Source of the DNA: JAGHKQ01 sp041920565
GTDB taxonomy: Bacteria > Bacillota > Bacilli > Bacillales > Bacillaceae_G
Length of the DNA stretch: 64,000 bases
Direction: 5' to 3'
NCBI GenBank assembly: GCA_041920565.1
Contig: JBHGXS010000067.1
Coordinates: forward strand, 1 to 64,000
A program made the position numbers and the translations under genes. Shown one piece after another: positions 8,762 through 18,252 of the stretch. Every line of letters begins with the position of its first letter. Within the stretch, counting starts at the first letter, position 1. The notes beneath the pieces were generated by a model. That model searched no databases, was not told the origin of the DNA, and worked only from the letters and a program-made list of their open reading frames with translations.

Positions 8762-8835
8762 TAAACGAAACAGAAATTGGAGAATTTCTAACTTCCTCCT
8801 TTACTTTTTGCTTATTTTCATCTTTTCATTCAAAA

Positions 8836-8869
8836 AAGAAAAGCATACAAACGAAATGCTTGTATGCTT
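8836..8869 (-). terminator. Intrinsic terminator at the end of mtaB
   Basis: The minus-strand stem AAGCATACAAG / TTTGTATGCTT overlaps the stop codon and is followed by TTCTTTTTT. It closes the hrcA-to-mtaB heat shock operon. Confidence 0.85.
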
Positions 8870-10217
8870 AGGCACTTGCGCTTTCTTCAAGCACGTCATC
8901 CAACACGCGGACGAATTGTCCTTCGTTATACGGATAACCAGCTTTTGTAATTTTTACTTTTATCAGTTTGCCAATCATGTCTTCTGTTCCCGGAAAAACT
9001 ACTTTTAAGTAGTTATCTGTATATCCGACAAGAAGTCCTTCATTGTTTTCTTCATTAAACGTTTCTTCCGGAATGACTTCTAATACTTCTCCTTCGAACT
9101 CGGATGCGTATTCTTTTGCCAATTGGTCAGAAAGGGAGATTAAACGATGCACGCGCTCATTTTTCACTTCTTCATCAATTTGGTCATCCATTCGCGCAGC
9201 AGGCGTTCCTGTACGTTTGGAATAAGGGAATACATGCAACTCAGAAAAACGGTTATCCTTGATGAAGTTGAATGTTTCCATAAATTCTTCTTCTGTTTCT
9301 CCAGGGAAGCCGACAATGACATCGGATGTGATCGCCAAGCCCGGAAGAGCTTCTTTCAGACGATCTAAACGCTCTTTAAAAAATTCCATTGTATATTTGC
9401 GGCGCATACGCTTCAATACTGTATTAGAGCCGGATTGAAGCGGAATGTGCAAGTGGCGCACTACCACTTTAGACTCACGTAATACTTCAATTACCTCATC
9501 TGTGATTTGACTTGCTTCAATAGAAGAAATGCGAAGACGTTTTAATCCTTTTACCTCTCTCTCCATATCCCTTAACAGCATAGCAAGATTATAATTTTTC
9601 ATGTCTTCGCCGTATCCGCCTGTATGAATACCTGTTAACACGATTTCTTTATAACCCGCATTAACTAATTGCTGCGCTTGACGGATTACCTCTTTCGGAT
9701 CGCGAGAACGCATTAAGCCGCGCGCCCATGGAATAATGCAAAACGTACAGAAGTTGTTGCACCCTTCTTGAATTTTCAAGGAAGCGCGAGTACGGTCGGT
9801 AAAGTAAGGAACATCCAGCTCTTCGTATACGCGTGTTTTCATAATGTTTCTTACGCCGTTAATCGGCTGACGTTCCGCTTTGTATTGTTCAATGTATTCC
9901 AGCATTTTTGCACGGTCTTGTGTACCAACAACAATATCTACACCCGGAATGGCCATAATTTCCGCAGGAGATGTTTGGGCATAACACCCTGTTACGCAAA
10001 TCACCGCATCCGGATTTTGACGAACGGCACGGCGAATGATTTGACGGCTCTTCTTATCGCCTGTATTTGTTACGGTACATGTATTAATAACATAAACATC
10101 GGCTCTGCGTTCAAATTCTGTACGCTCATAGCCTGCTTGTTTAAACAATTGCCAAATCGCTTCTGTTTCGTAATGGTTCACTTTACAACCTAATGTATGA
10201 AACGCAACTTGCGGCAT
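8868..10217 (-). CDS. mtaB: tRNA threonylcarbamoyladenosine (t6A37) methylthiotransferase MtaB
   Basis: A radical-SAM enzyme adding a methylthio group to t6A37 of ANN-decoding tRNAs. The 449 residues show the three-part plan: an N-terminal UPF0004 domain with cysteines in TLGCKVN, NTCTVTN and VTGCYA; a radical-SAM core with CNNFCTFC near 152-159; and a C-terminal TRAM domain. The ATG follows GAGGTGATACT. It sits 4 bases after rsmE at the 3' end of the dnaK operon, as in B. subtilis (yqeV). Confidence 0.96.
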   Translation of the reverse strand: MPQVAFHTLGCKVNHYETEAIWQLFKQAGYERTEFERRADVYVINTCTVTNTGDKKSRQIIRRAVRQNPDAVICVTGCYAQTSPAEIMAIPGVDIVVGTQDRAKMLEYIEQYKAERQPINGVRNIMKTRVYEELDVPYFTDRTRASLKIQEGCNNFCTFCIIPWARGLMRSRDPKEVIRQAQQLVNAGYKEIVLTGIHTGGYGEDMKNYNLAMLLRDMEREVKGLKRLRISSIEASQITDEVIEVLRESKVVVRHLHIPLQSGSNTVLKRMRRKYTMEFFKERLDRLKEALPGLAITSDVIVGFPGETEEEFMETFNFIKDNRFSELHVFPYSKRTGTPAARMDDQIDEEVKNERVHRLISLSDQLAKEYASEFEGEVLEVIPEETFNEENNEGLLVGYTDNYLKVVFPGTEDMIGKLIKVKITKAGYPYNEGQFVRVLDDVLEESASA

Positions 10218-10221
10218 AGTA

Positions 10222-10971
10222 TCACCTCATCAATTCAAAATAATAGGAAACAGCGGATAAAACATAAAGAGGAGCTGTTTCTGTACGTAAAATCCTTGGA
10301 CCTAAGCTGCAGCTTACAAACGTATGTTCACGTAAAAGCCGGATTTCCTCTTCAGATAATCCGCCCTCCGGACCAAATACTACTAACAAACGCCCGCCTA
10401 AAGGCAAGCTTTCAAGCGTTTGTACAAAGTTTGCTTTTTCTCCTTGCTTCGCATCCTCTTCATAAGCAACAATGCACGCATCATATTCTTTGCTTATTTC
10501 AAGAAGCTGCTTAAATGAAACGGGGGCTTCTATTGCGGGAACTACGCTGCGATGTGATTGTTCCGCAGCTTCCTTGGCAATTTTCGCCCAGCGCTCCACT
10601 TTCTTATCGCTCTTTTTTGTATCCCATTTCACAATCGAACGTGCCGCTTGAAACGGAAGAAATGCTTTTGCACCAAGCTCCGTTCCCTTTTGAATAATAA
10701 GCTCCAGCTTATCTCCCTTTGGCAGCCCGCTTGCAATTGTCACTTCAACCGGCAGTTCATTGGATTCCTCTATCCATTTTACAACAGTCGCTTTTACAAA
10801 TTCATTGGTAATTTCATCAATTGTACAAAGCGCTGCTTTTTGATTATAACAGCATATGATTTCTTCGCCATTTTTCATGCGCATGACTTTCGCGATGTGA
10901 TGTGCGTCATCGCCTGTAATGGTAATGCTGTTATTTGCAACTCTCGTTTCGTCTACAAAATACCGCTGCAT
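10222..10971 (-). CDS. rsmE: 16S rRNA m3U1498 methyltransferase RsmE
   Basis: A SPOUT-class, SAM-dependent methyltransferase of 16S rRNA U1498. The 249 residues have an N-terminal PUA-like domain (about 1-70) and the C-terminal knot with IQKGTELG, VFGPEGGLSEEE and LGPRILRTETAPLYVLS, all typical of the family. It lies between prmA and mtaB, separated from prmA by a strong hairpin without a T run. Confidence 0.96.
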   Translation of the reverse strand: MQRYFVDETRVANNSITITGDDAHHIAKVMRMKNGEEIICCYNQKAALCTIDEITNEFVKATVVKWIEESNELPVEVTIASGLPKGDKLELIIQKGTELGAKAFLPFQAARSIVKWDTKKSDKKVERWAKIAKEAAEQSHRSVVPAIEAPVSFKQLLEISKEYDACIVAYEEDAKQGEKANFVQTLESLPLGGRLLVVFGPEGGLSEEEIRLLREHTFVSCSLGPRILRTETAPLYVLSAVSYYFELMR

Positions 10972-10988
10972 CGTATCACCCTATGATA

Positions 10989-11026
10989 ATTCAGCTCTTT
11001 TCGCAATCCTACGAAAAGAGCTGAAT
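10989..11026 (-). repeat. Perfect 15-bp hairpin between prmA and rsmE
   Basis: ATTCAGCTCTTTTCG pairs perfectly with CGAAAAGAGCTGAAT around an 8-base loop. Neither strand has a following T run, so it does not look like an ordinary intrinsic terminator. It may stabilise or process the operon transcript. Confidence 0.75.
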
Positions 11027-11030
11027 CAGA

Positions 11031-11984
11031 CTAGTTATTTCGAGCAATAATTGCTACCCAATCTTCCATCTTCATTACTTCTTCAATTGTAAAACCGGCT
11101 TTCTCTAATGCGTTGGTTACATCTTGTTGTTTTGCCTCAATAATACCGGATGTGATGAACAAGCCGCCTGTTTTGACAACCTTTGCTGCGTCATGAGGGA
11201 ATAAAAGGATAATTTCTGCTAAGAGATTTGCCACAATGATGTCTACAGGACCCGTAATGCCGTTCAATAAATTATTTTGTGCGACGGTCACAACATCCTG
11301 AGCATTGTTTAATTCAATGTTCATTCTTGCACTGGCTACAGCAACATCATCCAAATCATATGCTTGGACCTCAGAAGCACCGAGTTTAGCTGCAGCAATG
11401 CTTAATATTCCGGAACCCGTCCCAACGTCGATGACTTTATCGCCAGGCTTGACCGTTTTCTCTAATGCTTGGATACACATTACCGTAGTGGGGTGCGTTC
11501 CTGTACCAAACGCCATTCCCGGATCTAACTCAATAATGCGCTCTTCCTCTTTTTCAGGAATATAGTCCTCCCAAGTCGGAACAATAGTGAACGTTTCAGA
11601 CACTTGGATGGGATGATAATATTTTTTCCAAGCTGTGGCCCATTCTTCTTCGTCGACTTCGCTTACAGTCACTTCATTTTTCCCTAAATCAATATCGTAT
11701 TGGCGAAGGTTGGTAATCGCCTGTTTTATTTCTTCTACGTTGTTGTCAAAAGAATCATTGATAGGAAGATACGCCTTTACAACGACTCCCTCGTTTGGAT
11801 AGTCATCAGGGTTGAGTTGGTAGATTTCTCCGAATTGATTCTCTCGTTTTTTCACCAAATCAAACGGATCTTCAATAACAACGCCGCTCGCACCCGCTTC
11901 ATGCAAAATGTGGGAAACAGGCTCCACTGCTTCTCGTGTCGTATGAACACTGATTTCTGACCACTTCAACTCTACCAACTCCAT
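11031..11984 (-). CDS. prmA: Ribosomal protein L11 methyltransferase
   Basis: A SAM-dependent methyltransferase trimethylating ribosomal protein L11. The 317 residues carry an N-terminal L11-binding domain and a Rossmann-type domain with VIDVGTGSGILSIAAAKLG near 180-198, the post-motif AYDLDDVAV and the catalytic-loop IIVANLLAEI. It is within the dnaK operon (yqeT position), about 90 bases after dnaJ. Confidence 0.96.
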   Translation of the reverse strand: MELVELKWSEISVHTTREAVEPVSHILHEAGASGVVIEDPFDLVKKRENQFGEIYQLNPDDYPNEGVVVKAYLPINDSFDNNVEEIKQAITNLRQYDIDLGKNEVTVSEVDEEEWATAWKKYYHPIQVSETFTIVPTWEDYIPEKEEERIIELDPGMAFGTGTHPTTVMCIQALEKTVKPGDKVIDVGTGSGILSIAAAKLGASEVQAYDLDDVAVASARMNIELNNAQDVVTVAQNNLLNGITGPVDIIVANLLAEIILLFPHDAAKVVKTGGLFITSGIIEAKQQDVTNALEKAGFTIEEVMKMEDWVAIIARNN

Positions 11985-12073
11985 TTTCTCTTTGTCATAT
12001 TATTTGCATTCACAGAAACAAGCCCTATGCTGGTAAGCACGGGCGAGAATTCATTAAAAAATCACTATCAGTA

Positions 12074-13195
12074 TTACCCTTTAAATGCTCTTTTAAGCTT
12101 TGCAAATAGATTGTCTCCTTTATGAAGGTCTTCGTCTGCAAGCTCTTTTAATAATTCTTTCTGACGTGCAGATAATTTTGTCGGTGTTACAACTCGAGCG
12201 ATAACATATTGGTCACCCTGACCATATCCTCTGACGTTCGGCGCTCCTTTTCCTTTTAAGCGGAACTCTGTACCTGTTTGAGTACCTGCAGGAATTTTCA
12301 ATTTCACTTTTCCATGCACTGTAGGCACTTCAACTTCATCACCAAGAGCTGCCTGTACGAACGTTAACGGCATTTCACAAATAATATCATCGCCTTGACG
12401 TTCAAAGAACTCATGAGCTCTTACACGGAACACGATATATAAATCTCCTGAAGGACCGCCGTTCACTCCTGGCTCACCTTGACCGGCCACACGGATTTGT
12501 TGACCATCATCGATTCCGGCTGGAATTTTTACATGGATTTTTTTGCGCTTGCGCACTTTTCCGGTACCGTGACACGTAGTACATTTTTCTTTTATTACTT
12601 GGCCGGTGCCGCCGCAATGTTGACATGTGCGGCGATTGACGATGCGGCCGAATGGAGTGTTCTGCTCAACACTGATTTGACCGCTGCCTTTACAATGAGA
12701 GCACGTTTCTTTAGAAGTGCCCGGCTTCGCACCCGAACCATGACATGTATCACATGCTTCTTCAGTCGGGATTTCAATGTCGGTTTCTTTCCCAAAAATA
12801 GCTTCTTCAAAGTCCAAAGTCATAGAATATTGTAAATCTGCTCCTTGGCGCGGTGCATTCGGGTCGCGTCTTCTGCTGCCTCCGCCAAAGAATGTACTAA
12901 AAATATCTTCAAAGCCAAAACCGCCGAAATCAGCACCGCCGAAACCGCCGCCACCGAAGCCTTGGTTCGGGCCGGCATGGCCGAATTGATCATACTGAGC
13001 ACGTTTTGTATCATCGCTTAATACATCGTAAGCTTCTTGCACTTCTTTAAATTTTTCCGTTGCATCCGCTTCCGTGCTTACGTCCGGATGATATTTTTTT
13101 GCAAGTCGGCGATACGCTTTTTTAATTTCATCTTTAGAGGCAGACTTGCTGACGCCAAGGACCTCATAGTAATCTCGTTTACTCATAGTACTCAA
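12074..13195 (-). CDS. dnaJ: Molecular chaperone DnaJ
   Basis: The Hsp40 co-chaperone that stimulates DnaK ATPase and delivers substrates. The J domain with HPD (near residue 37) is followed by a Gly/Phe-rich linker and four CxxCxGxG zinc repeats (CDTCHGSG, CSHCKGSG, CQHCGGTG, CTTCHGTG), then the substrate-binding and dimerisation domain. TTG at 13195 lies 6 bases after AAGGAG; the ATG of MSKRDYYEVL at 13186 is 15 bases away, so the TTG start (373 residues) fits the ribosome binding site better although homologues are usually annotated from MSKRDYY. It follows dnaK but also has its own promoter-like sequence. Confidence 0.95.
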   Translation of the reverse strand: MSTMSKRDYYEVLGVSKSASKDEIKKAYRRLAKKYHPDVSTEADATEKFKEVQEAYDVLSDDTKRAQYDQFGHAGPNQGFGGGGFGGADFGGFGFEDIFSTFFGGGSRRRDPNAPRQGADLQYSMTLDFEEAIFGKETDIEIPTEEACDTCHGSGAKPGTSKETCSHCKGSGQISVEQNTPFGRIVNRRTCQHCGGTGQVIKEKCTTCHGTGKVRKRKKIHVKIPAGIDDGQQIRVAGQGEPGVNGGPSGDLYIVFRVRAHEFFERQGDDIICEMPLTFVQAALGDEVEVPTVHGKVKLKIPAGTQTGTEFRLKGKGAPNVRGYGQGDQYVIARVVTPTKLSARQKELLKELADEDLHKGDNLFAKLKRAFKG

Positions 13196-13220
13196 CCCCG
13201 ACTCCTTTCACATAAAGGTA

Positions 13221-13250
13221 ATTTTATCATTTCAAGAAATACCTTTGCAA
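13221..13250 (-). promoter_or_regulatory. Candidate promoter in front of dnaJ
   Basis: On the minus strand TTGCAA (13245-13250) and TAAAAT (13221-13226) are 18 bases apart. The site lies after the dnaK terminator and could drive dnaJ-prmA-rsmE-mtaB independently of HrcA. Confidence 0.55.
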
Positions 13251-13359
13251 CAATTAACGCAGTGTACAATATTTGAAGAAAGAGTATGAATTACATCCAA
13301 TATCCTATTGTATTATCAAATCTTGAGAAACGATAAAGAGAAACATTTCTTTTCCATTT

Positions 13360-13399
13360 AAAAAAGCCAAAGTCAAGGCAAGCTTGACTCTGACTTTTG
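13360..13399 (-). terminator. Terminator after dnaK
   Basis: The minus-strand stem AAAAGTCA.AGTCAAG / CTTGACT.TG.CTTTTTT with its T run follows the dnaK stop by about 10 bases and would reduce read-through to dnaJ. Confidence 0.8.
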
Positions 13400-13405
13400 T
13401 GGTTC

Positions 13406-15232
13406 TTACTTATCATCTTTTACTTCTTCAAATTCTGCATCTACTACGTTGTCATTTTTGCCGCCTGCATTTTCAGCGCCTTGAGCTTGCCCGGCTGCTT
13501 GTTGTGCTTGCTCATAAAGCTTAATGGATAAGTTTTGTACAACTTCTTGAAGAGCGTCCTTTTTCGCACGCATTTCTTCAATGTCGTTCTTTTCGATCGC
13601 AGCCTTTAACGCATCTTTCGCTTCTTGCGCCTTTGTTACTTCAGCCGCATCTACTTTACCCTCTAAGTCTTTTAAGACTTTATCTGTTTGGAATACAAGC
13701 TGGTCTGCTTCGTTGCGCAGTTCCGCTTCTTCTTTACGCTTTTTGTCAGCCTCCGCATTTAACTCTGCTTCTTTTATCATGCGTTCGATTTCTTCATCAG
13801 AAAGACCGGAAGAAGACTTGATCGTAATTGCTTGTTCTTTGTTCGTACCTAAATCTTTTGCGCGCACATTTACAATACCGTTCGCGTCAATGTCAAAGGT
13901 TACTTCAATTTGCGGAATGCCGCGCGGTGCCGGCGGAATGTCTGTTAATTGGAAGCGGCCTAACGTTTTGTTGTCCGCAGCCATCGGACGTTCCCCTTGC
14001 AATACATGAATATCTACTGCCGTTTGGTTATCAGCAGCTGTAGAGAATATTTGTGATTTGCTTGTTGGAATTGTTGTGTTGCGCTCGATTAATTTTGTAA
14101 ACACGCCACCCATTGTCTCGATACCTAAAGAAAGCGGAGTTACGTCTAATAATAGAACGCCTTTCACATCACCTGTCAGTACACCGCCTTGGATTGCTGC
14201 ACCCAATGCTACCACTTCGTCAGGGTTTACGCCTTTGTATGGTTCTTTGCCTGTTTCGCGCTTAATTGCTTCTTGTACAGCAGGAATACGAGTAGAACCT
14301 CCTACAAGAATAACTTTATCAAGGTCGCTTGCAGTTAATCCGGCATCACGAAGAGCACGGCGTGTTGGCTCTAATGTTCTTTCTACTAGCGGCGCAGAAA
14401 GCTCTTCGAATTTCGCGCGAGTCAATGTTACTTCTAAGTGTAACGGACCAGCTGGACCTGCACTGATAAACGGTAAGGAAATTTGTGTTTGCATTACACC
14501 GGAAAGATCCTTTTTCGCTTTTTCCGCAGCATCTTTCAGACGTTGCAATGCCATTTTATCTTGAGAAAGGTCAATGCCGTTTTCTTTCTTGAACTCTGCT
14601 ACTAAATAATCAATGATGACTTGGTCGAAATCGTCACCGCCAAGATTGTTGTCCCCTGCAGTTGCGATTACTTCAAACGTACCTTCTGCTAGCTCCAAGA
14701 TGGAAACGTCGAACGTACCGCCGCCAAGGTCGTATACGAGAATCTTTTGCTCTTCATCTGTTTTGTCTAATCCGTAGGCAAGAGCTGCGGCTGTTGGTTC
14801 ATTGATGATGCGCTCTACTTCCAGACCCGCAATGCGTCCTGCATCTTTTGTCGCTTGACGCTGTGCATCGTTAAAGTAAGCAGGAACAGTAATAACCGCT
14901 TTTGTTACAGGCTCTCCTAAATATTCTTCTGCATATGCTTTTAAATGTTGAAGAATAATCGCAGAGATTTCTTGTGGAGTGTATTCCTTGCCTTCTACGT
15001 TTACTTTATAATCAGTACCCATATGACGTTTGATGGAGATGATTGTATTCGGGTTTGTGATTGCTTGGCGTTTTGCCACATCTCCTACTTGACGATCTCC
15101 GTTTTTAAATGCTACAACCGATGGAGTTGTACGGTTTCCTTCCGGATTTGGAATAACCTTTGGCTCGCCGCCTTCCATTACAGCGACACAAGAGTTTGTT
15201 GTACCTAGGTCAATACCGATGATTTTACTCAT
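13406..15232 (-). CDS. dnaK: Molecular chaperone DnaK
   Basis: The Hsp70 chaperone of the cytosol. The 608 residues contain the actin-fold ATPase domain (GIDLGTTNS at 5-13, DLGGGTFDVSILE near 170, VGGSTRIPAVQ near 310), the DVTPLSLGIETMGG linker and the substrate-binding domain, ending with the EEVKDDK-type acidic tail. It lacks the longer lid insert of proteobacterial DnaK, as usual for Firmicutes. It belongs to the CIRCE-controlled hrcA-grpE-dnaK transcript. Confidence 0.98.
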   Translation of the reverse strand: MSKIIGIDLGTTNSCVAVMEGGEPKVIPNPEGNRTTPSVVAFKNGDRQVGDVAKRQAITNPNTIISIKRHMGTDYKVNVEGKEYTPQEISAIILQHLKAYAEEYLGEPVTKAVITVPAYFNDAQRQATKDAGRIAGLEVERIINEPTAAALAYGLDKTDEEQKILVYDLGGGTFDVSILELAEGTFEVIATAGDNNLGGDDFDQVIIDYLVAEFKKENGIDLSQDKMALQRLKDAAEKAKKDLSGVMQTQISLPFISAGPAGPLHLEVTLTRAKFEELSAPLVERTLEPTRRALRDAGLTASDLDKVILVGGSTRIPAVQEAIKRETGKEPYKGVNPDEVVALGAAIQGGVLTGDVKGVLLLDVTPLSLGIETMGGVFTKLIERNTTIPTSKSQIFSTAADNQTAVDIHVLQGERPMAADNKTLGRFQLTDIPPAPRGIPQIEVTFDIDANGIVNVRAKDLGTNKEQAITIKSSSGLSDEEIERMIKEAELNAEADKKRKEEAELRNEADQLVFQTDKVLKDLEGKVDAAEVTKAQEAKDALKAAIEKNDIEEMRAKKDALQEVVQNLSIKLYEQAQQAAGQAQGAENAGGKNDNVVDAEFEEVKDDK

Positions 15233-15264
15233 AGTTGTATTTACCTCCTTAATTTATGTAGTCA

Positions 15265-15843
15265 CTATTGACTTACTTTTACCATAGACGGTCGAATCAC
15301 TCGATCTTTCATCTTATAGCCTTTTTGAAATTCCTCTACTACCGTATTGGATTCAAACTGGCTGTCTTCCACTTGCATTACAGCTTGGTGATAATGCGGA
15401 TCAAACGGCTGTCCTACCGCTTCAATTACCTCCACACCTTCTTTTGTCAGCGCTTCTAACAGCTGACGATACACCATTTCCATTCCTTGCAAAAGAGAAG
15501 ATGTTTGCTCGTCCTTCGCCTCTACTTTCATAGCTCTTTCAAAGTTATCCAAAGCCGGTAAAATATCAAGCACTAGGCTTTGAGCTCTATATTTTTCAGC
15601 TGCTTCTCGCTCCAATAAAGAACGACGGCGATAATTATCGAAATCAGCTTGTAAGCGAAGCAAGCGGTTTTCAGTATCAGCAAGCTTTGCTTGAAGAGCG
15701 TTTACCTTTTCCTGCAATGCTGCGGCATCCTCAAGCTGCACGTCTTCTGCTGAAGCTTCTTCCGTTGTCTCTTGAGAAGCAGTTATTTCTTCCGGTGATT
15801 GTTCTGTCATTTCTTCAACTGTTTGTTCATTTCGTTCTTCCAT
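15265..15843 (-). CDS. grpE: Nucleotide exchange factor GrpE
   Basis: The exchange factor that releases ADP from DnaK. A start at ATG 15843 (MEERNEQTVEE) follows GGAGGTGAACAAT at proper spacing; a longer in-frame start would add six residues without a better site. The 192-residue protein has an acidic disordered N-terminus, a long coiled-coil helix (about 50-110) and the C-terminal beta domain (DPHYHQAVMQVE, GYKMKDRVIRPSMVKVS). Confidence 0.96.
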   Translation of the reverse strand: MEERNEQTVEEMTEQSPEEITASQETTEEASAEDVQLEDAAALQEKVNALQAKLADTENRLLRLQADFDNYRRRSLLEREAAEKYRAQSLVLDILPALDNFERAMKVEAKDEQTSSLLQGMEMVYRQLLEALTKEGVEVIEAVGQPFDPHYHQAVMQVEDSQFESNTVVEEFQKGYKMKDRVIRPSMVKVSQ

Positions 15844-15904
15844 ATTGTTCACCTCCCTCAAAAGGCAGGGATTAGCAGCAAAGCGCTAATCCTCTGAGTT
15901 CTAT

Positions 15905-16936
15905 CTATTGTTTTGCATACATTTGATAAAACGCATCAGACAATTGCTTTGTCACAACCTGCAGCAAACTAATTACACGGGAATACTGCATTCTTGTGGG
16001 ACCTAAAATTGCAATAGTTCCCAATTGTTCCTCTCCAACCGAGTAAGTGGCTGTGATTAAGCTGCAGTTTTCCATCGCGGAAGATTCATTTTCACTGCCG
16101 ATTTTCACTTGAATGCCCATGGTCTTATCTCGAAGCATATTATATACTTGCTCTTCCTGTTCAATCATCCGCAATAAGGAAGCAATCTTATGAATATCAT
16201 GAAATTCAGGCTGGGACAGCATATTTGTTTTTCCGCCGAAATAAACTTTTTCAGCGGCCGGAAACTGTAAAGTACTATCAAGCAATTTTATTACATTATC
16301 ATAATCTTGAACATGAGCACGCAATAAAGTCACGATTTCTTTAAAAATTTTATTGTTCAGCTCTGATATCGGCACGCCAATAAGCTTGTCATTTAAAATA
16401 TTCACCATTTTTTCAATATCGGAAGGATTAATGGAATCCGGAATTGTAATGGTTTTATTTTGAACATGACCTGTATCTGTTACGATAATAGCTACTGCCG
16501 AATGGGGACCGATTGGAACCACTTGAATGCTTTTGACCTTATTTTCTTTCATTTTCGGCCCAAGCACGATGGATGTGTAGTTTGTTAAATCGGATAAAAT
16601 TTGGGCAGACTGTTGAACAACCTTTTCCAGTTCAAGAATTCTTTCTGCAAACAAATTTTTAATCTGGATGATTTCTTTTTCCGGCAAACGCTGCGGCGAA
16701 AGGAGATGGTCCACATAAAAACGATAGCCTTTTTCCGAAGGAACCCGTCCTGATGAGCTGTGCGTTTTTTCGATGTATCCAAGCTCCTCTAAATCCGCCA
16801 TTTCATTGCGAATGGTCGCGGAACTAAAAGTGATCTCTTCCTTCTTTGCCAATGTCCTTGACCCGACAGGCTGTGCAGAACGAATAAAATCATCGATGAT
16901 AATTTGTAGAATCAGGAGCTGACGTTCTGTTAGCAT
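15905..16936 (-). CDS. hrcA: Heat-inducible transcription repressor HrcA
   Basis: The repressor of class I heat shock genes, which binds CIRCE and is activated by GroEL. The 343 residues have an N-terminal winged helix (LTERQLLILQIIIDDFI, SSATIRNEMADLEELGYI) and a GAF-like C-terminal domain. It is the first gene of its operon and is autoregulated through a perfect CIRCE element 16 bases upstream of the start. Confidence 0.97.
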   Translation of the reverse strand: MLTERQLLILQIIIDDFIRSAQPVGSRTLAKKEEITFSSATIRNEMADLEELGYIEKTHSSSGRVPSEKGYRFYVDHLLSPQRLPEKEIIQIKNLFAERILELEKVVQQSAQILSDLTNYTSIVLGPKMKENKVKSIQVVPIGPHSAVAIIVTDTGHVQNKTITIPDSINPSDIEKMVNILNDKLIGVPISELNNKIFKEIVTLLRAHVQDYDNVIKLLDSTLQFPAAEKVYFGGKTNMLSQPEFHDIHKIASLLRMIEQEEQVYNMLRDKTMGIQVKIGSENESSAMENCSLITATYSVGEEQLGTIAILGPTRMQYSRVISLLQVVTKQLSDAFYQMYAKQ

Positions 16937-16952
16937 CTCATTATCACCTCTG

Positions 16953-16979
16953 TTAGCACTCTATTGTTTCGAGTGCTAA
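16953..16979 (-). promoter_or_regulatory. CIRCE operator (HrcA binding site)
   Basis: A perfect TTAGCACTC-N9-GAGTGCTAA inverted repeat lies between the promoter and hrcA. Confidence 0.97.
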
Positions 16980-16989
16980 ATCTAATAAT

Positions 16990-17018
16990 AAATTACCAAA
17001 CTAACTACTATATGTCAA
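16990..17018 (-). promoter_or_regulatory. Sigma-A promoter of the hrcA-grpE-dnaK operon
   Basis: On the minus strand TTGACA (17013-17018) and TAATTT (16990-16995) are separated by 17 bases, with CIRCE just downstream. Confidence 0.8.
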
Positions 17019-17036
17019 CGCAAACGTTGTCTGTCT

Positions 17037-18176
17037 TTAGTCAAGCAAGAAAGATTGGAACACTTCGTTTCCAAGCAGCCTTCCCTTGCGTGTCAATTTA
17101 ATATCCCATTCCGTTTCCTCAAGCAATCCCAGTTGTTTTTGCGTATTGATTTGTTTACCAAATATCGATTGAACATCTTGTCCGAATTTATTTAAGAAGT
17201 GCGCTTTGTTAACGCCCGCCGTTTTACGCAAACCAAGAAACATTTCCTCTTCCATTTGTTCCTGTTTGGTTACTTCATGGACATCGAGATAAGGCAATCC
17301 TGTTTCATCAATTTTAGCAAAATACTTCTTGAGCGGACCGGCGTTTGTGTTTCGTTTGCCGTTCACGTAACTATGAGCTCCTGCTCCGAAACCGTAATAT
17401 TCTTCATTGTTCCAGTATGTCAAATTGTGCCGGCTTTCATAGCCCGGTTTCGCAAAGTTGCTGATTTCATACTGCCCATATTTATGCTTCTCCATTTCAT
17501 CCATGACTAATTCATACATTTTCGCCTCATTTTCTTCCGGAGGAAGCGAAAGCTTTCCTTTTTGCATCATGATATAAAAAACAGTTTTCGGTTCAATAAT
17601 AAGAGAGTATGCAGAGAAATGCGGAATTTCAAGTGTGAATGCTGCATCCAGCGTTTGTTTTACATCGTCTATTGTTTGATTCGGAAGAGCATAGATTAAG
17701 TCGACATTAATGTTATGGAATCCCGTCTCCTTCGCCCCTTCAATGGCTTCAAACACGTCTTTCGCGACATGAGAGCGTCCTATGGATTTTAAAAGCTCAT
17801 CATTAAAAGACTGTACCCCAAAGCTGATGCGATTGACTTTTCCATCTAAGAGAAGCTGCAATTTTTCCTTTGGCAAATCACCAGGATTTGCTTCAAATGT
17901 GATTTCGCAATTTTCATCTTGCGGCTGCAAATGTGTATGAATAATGTCCAACAATCGTTCTGTTTGCTTCATATTTAATGAAGTAGGCGTTCCGCCGCCT
18001 ACAAAAATCGTTTTTAACTTTTGAAACGGAGCTTTCTCTATCGTATTTTGTATCTCTTTCTCTAAATAATGTAAATACTCATCTACCGGCTGTCTCTCGA
18101 TCAGCACTTTATTAAAGTCACAATAATGACAAATATGCTGACAAAACGGAATATGGATATATGCTGATTGAATCAA
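17037..18176 (-). CDS. hemW: Heme chaperone HemW (HemN-like radical SAM protein)
   Basis: A radical-SAM family protein once annotated as coproporphyrinogen III oxidase; HemW proteins bind heme and act as chaperones. The 379 residues start MIQSAYIHIPFCQHICHYCD with the CxxxCxxC iron-sulfur site; the extra N-terminal cysteine and arginine region of true HemN is absent. It lies between lepA and hrcA as in B. subtilis. Confidence 0.93.
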   Translation of the reverse strand: MIQSAYIHIPFCQHICHYCDFNKVLIERQPVDEYLHYLEKEIQNTIEKAPFQKLKTIFVGGGTPTSLNMKQTERLLDIIHTHLQPQDENCEITFEANPGDLPKEKLQLLLDGKVNRISFGVQSFNDELLKSIGRSHVAKDVFEAIEGAKETGFHNINVDLIYALPNQTIDDVKQTLDAAFTLEIPHFSAYSLIIEPKTVFYIMMQKGKLSLPPEENEAKMYELVMDEMEKHKYGQYEISNFAKPGYESRHNLTYWNNEEYYGFGAGAHSYVNGKRNTNAGPLKKYFAKIDETGLPYLDVHEVTKQEQMEEEMFLGLRKTAGVNKAHFLNKFGQDVQSIFGKQINTQKQLGLLEETEWDIKLTRKGRLLGNEVFQSFLLD

Positions 18177-18252
18177 ATTATTCTCACTACCTTTGTATCA
18201 ATTTACCTAATCATTGTTTATCTTTTTAAGAAAAAGCAATAATCATGCTTAT

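Noticed and set aside
13581..14564. Long plus-strand frames opposite dnaK
   Set aside because: Serine- and proline-rich shadows of the conserved dnaK coding strand.
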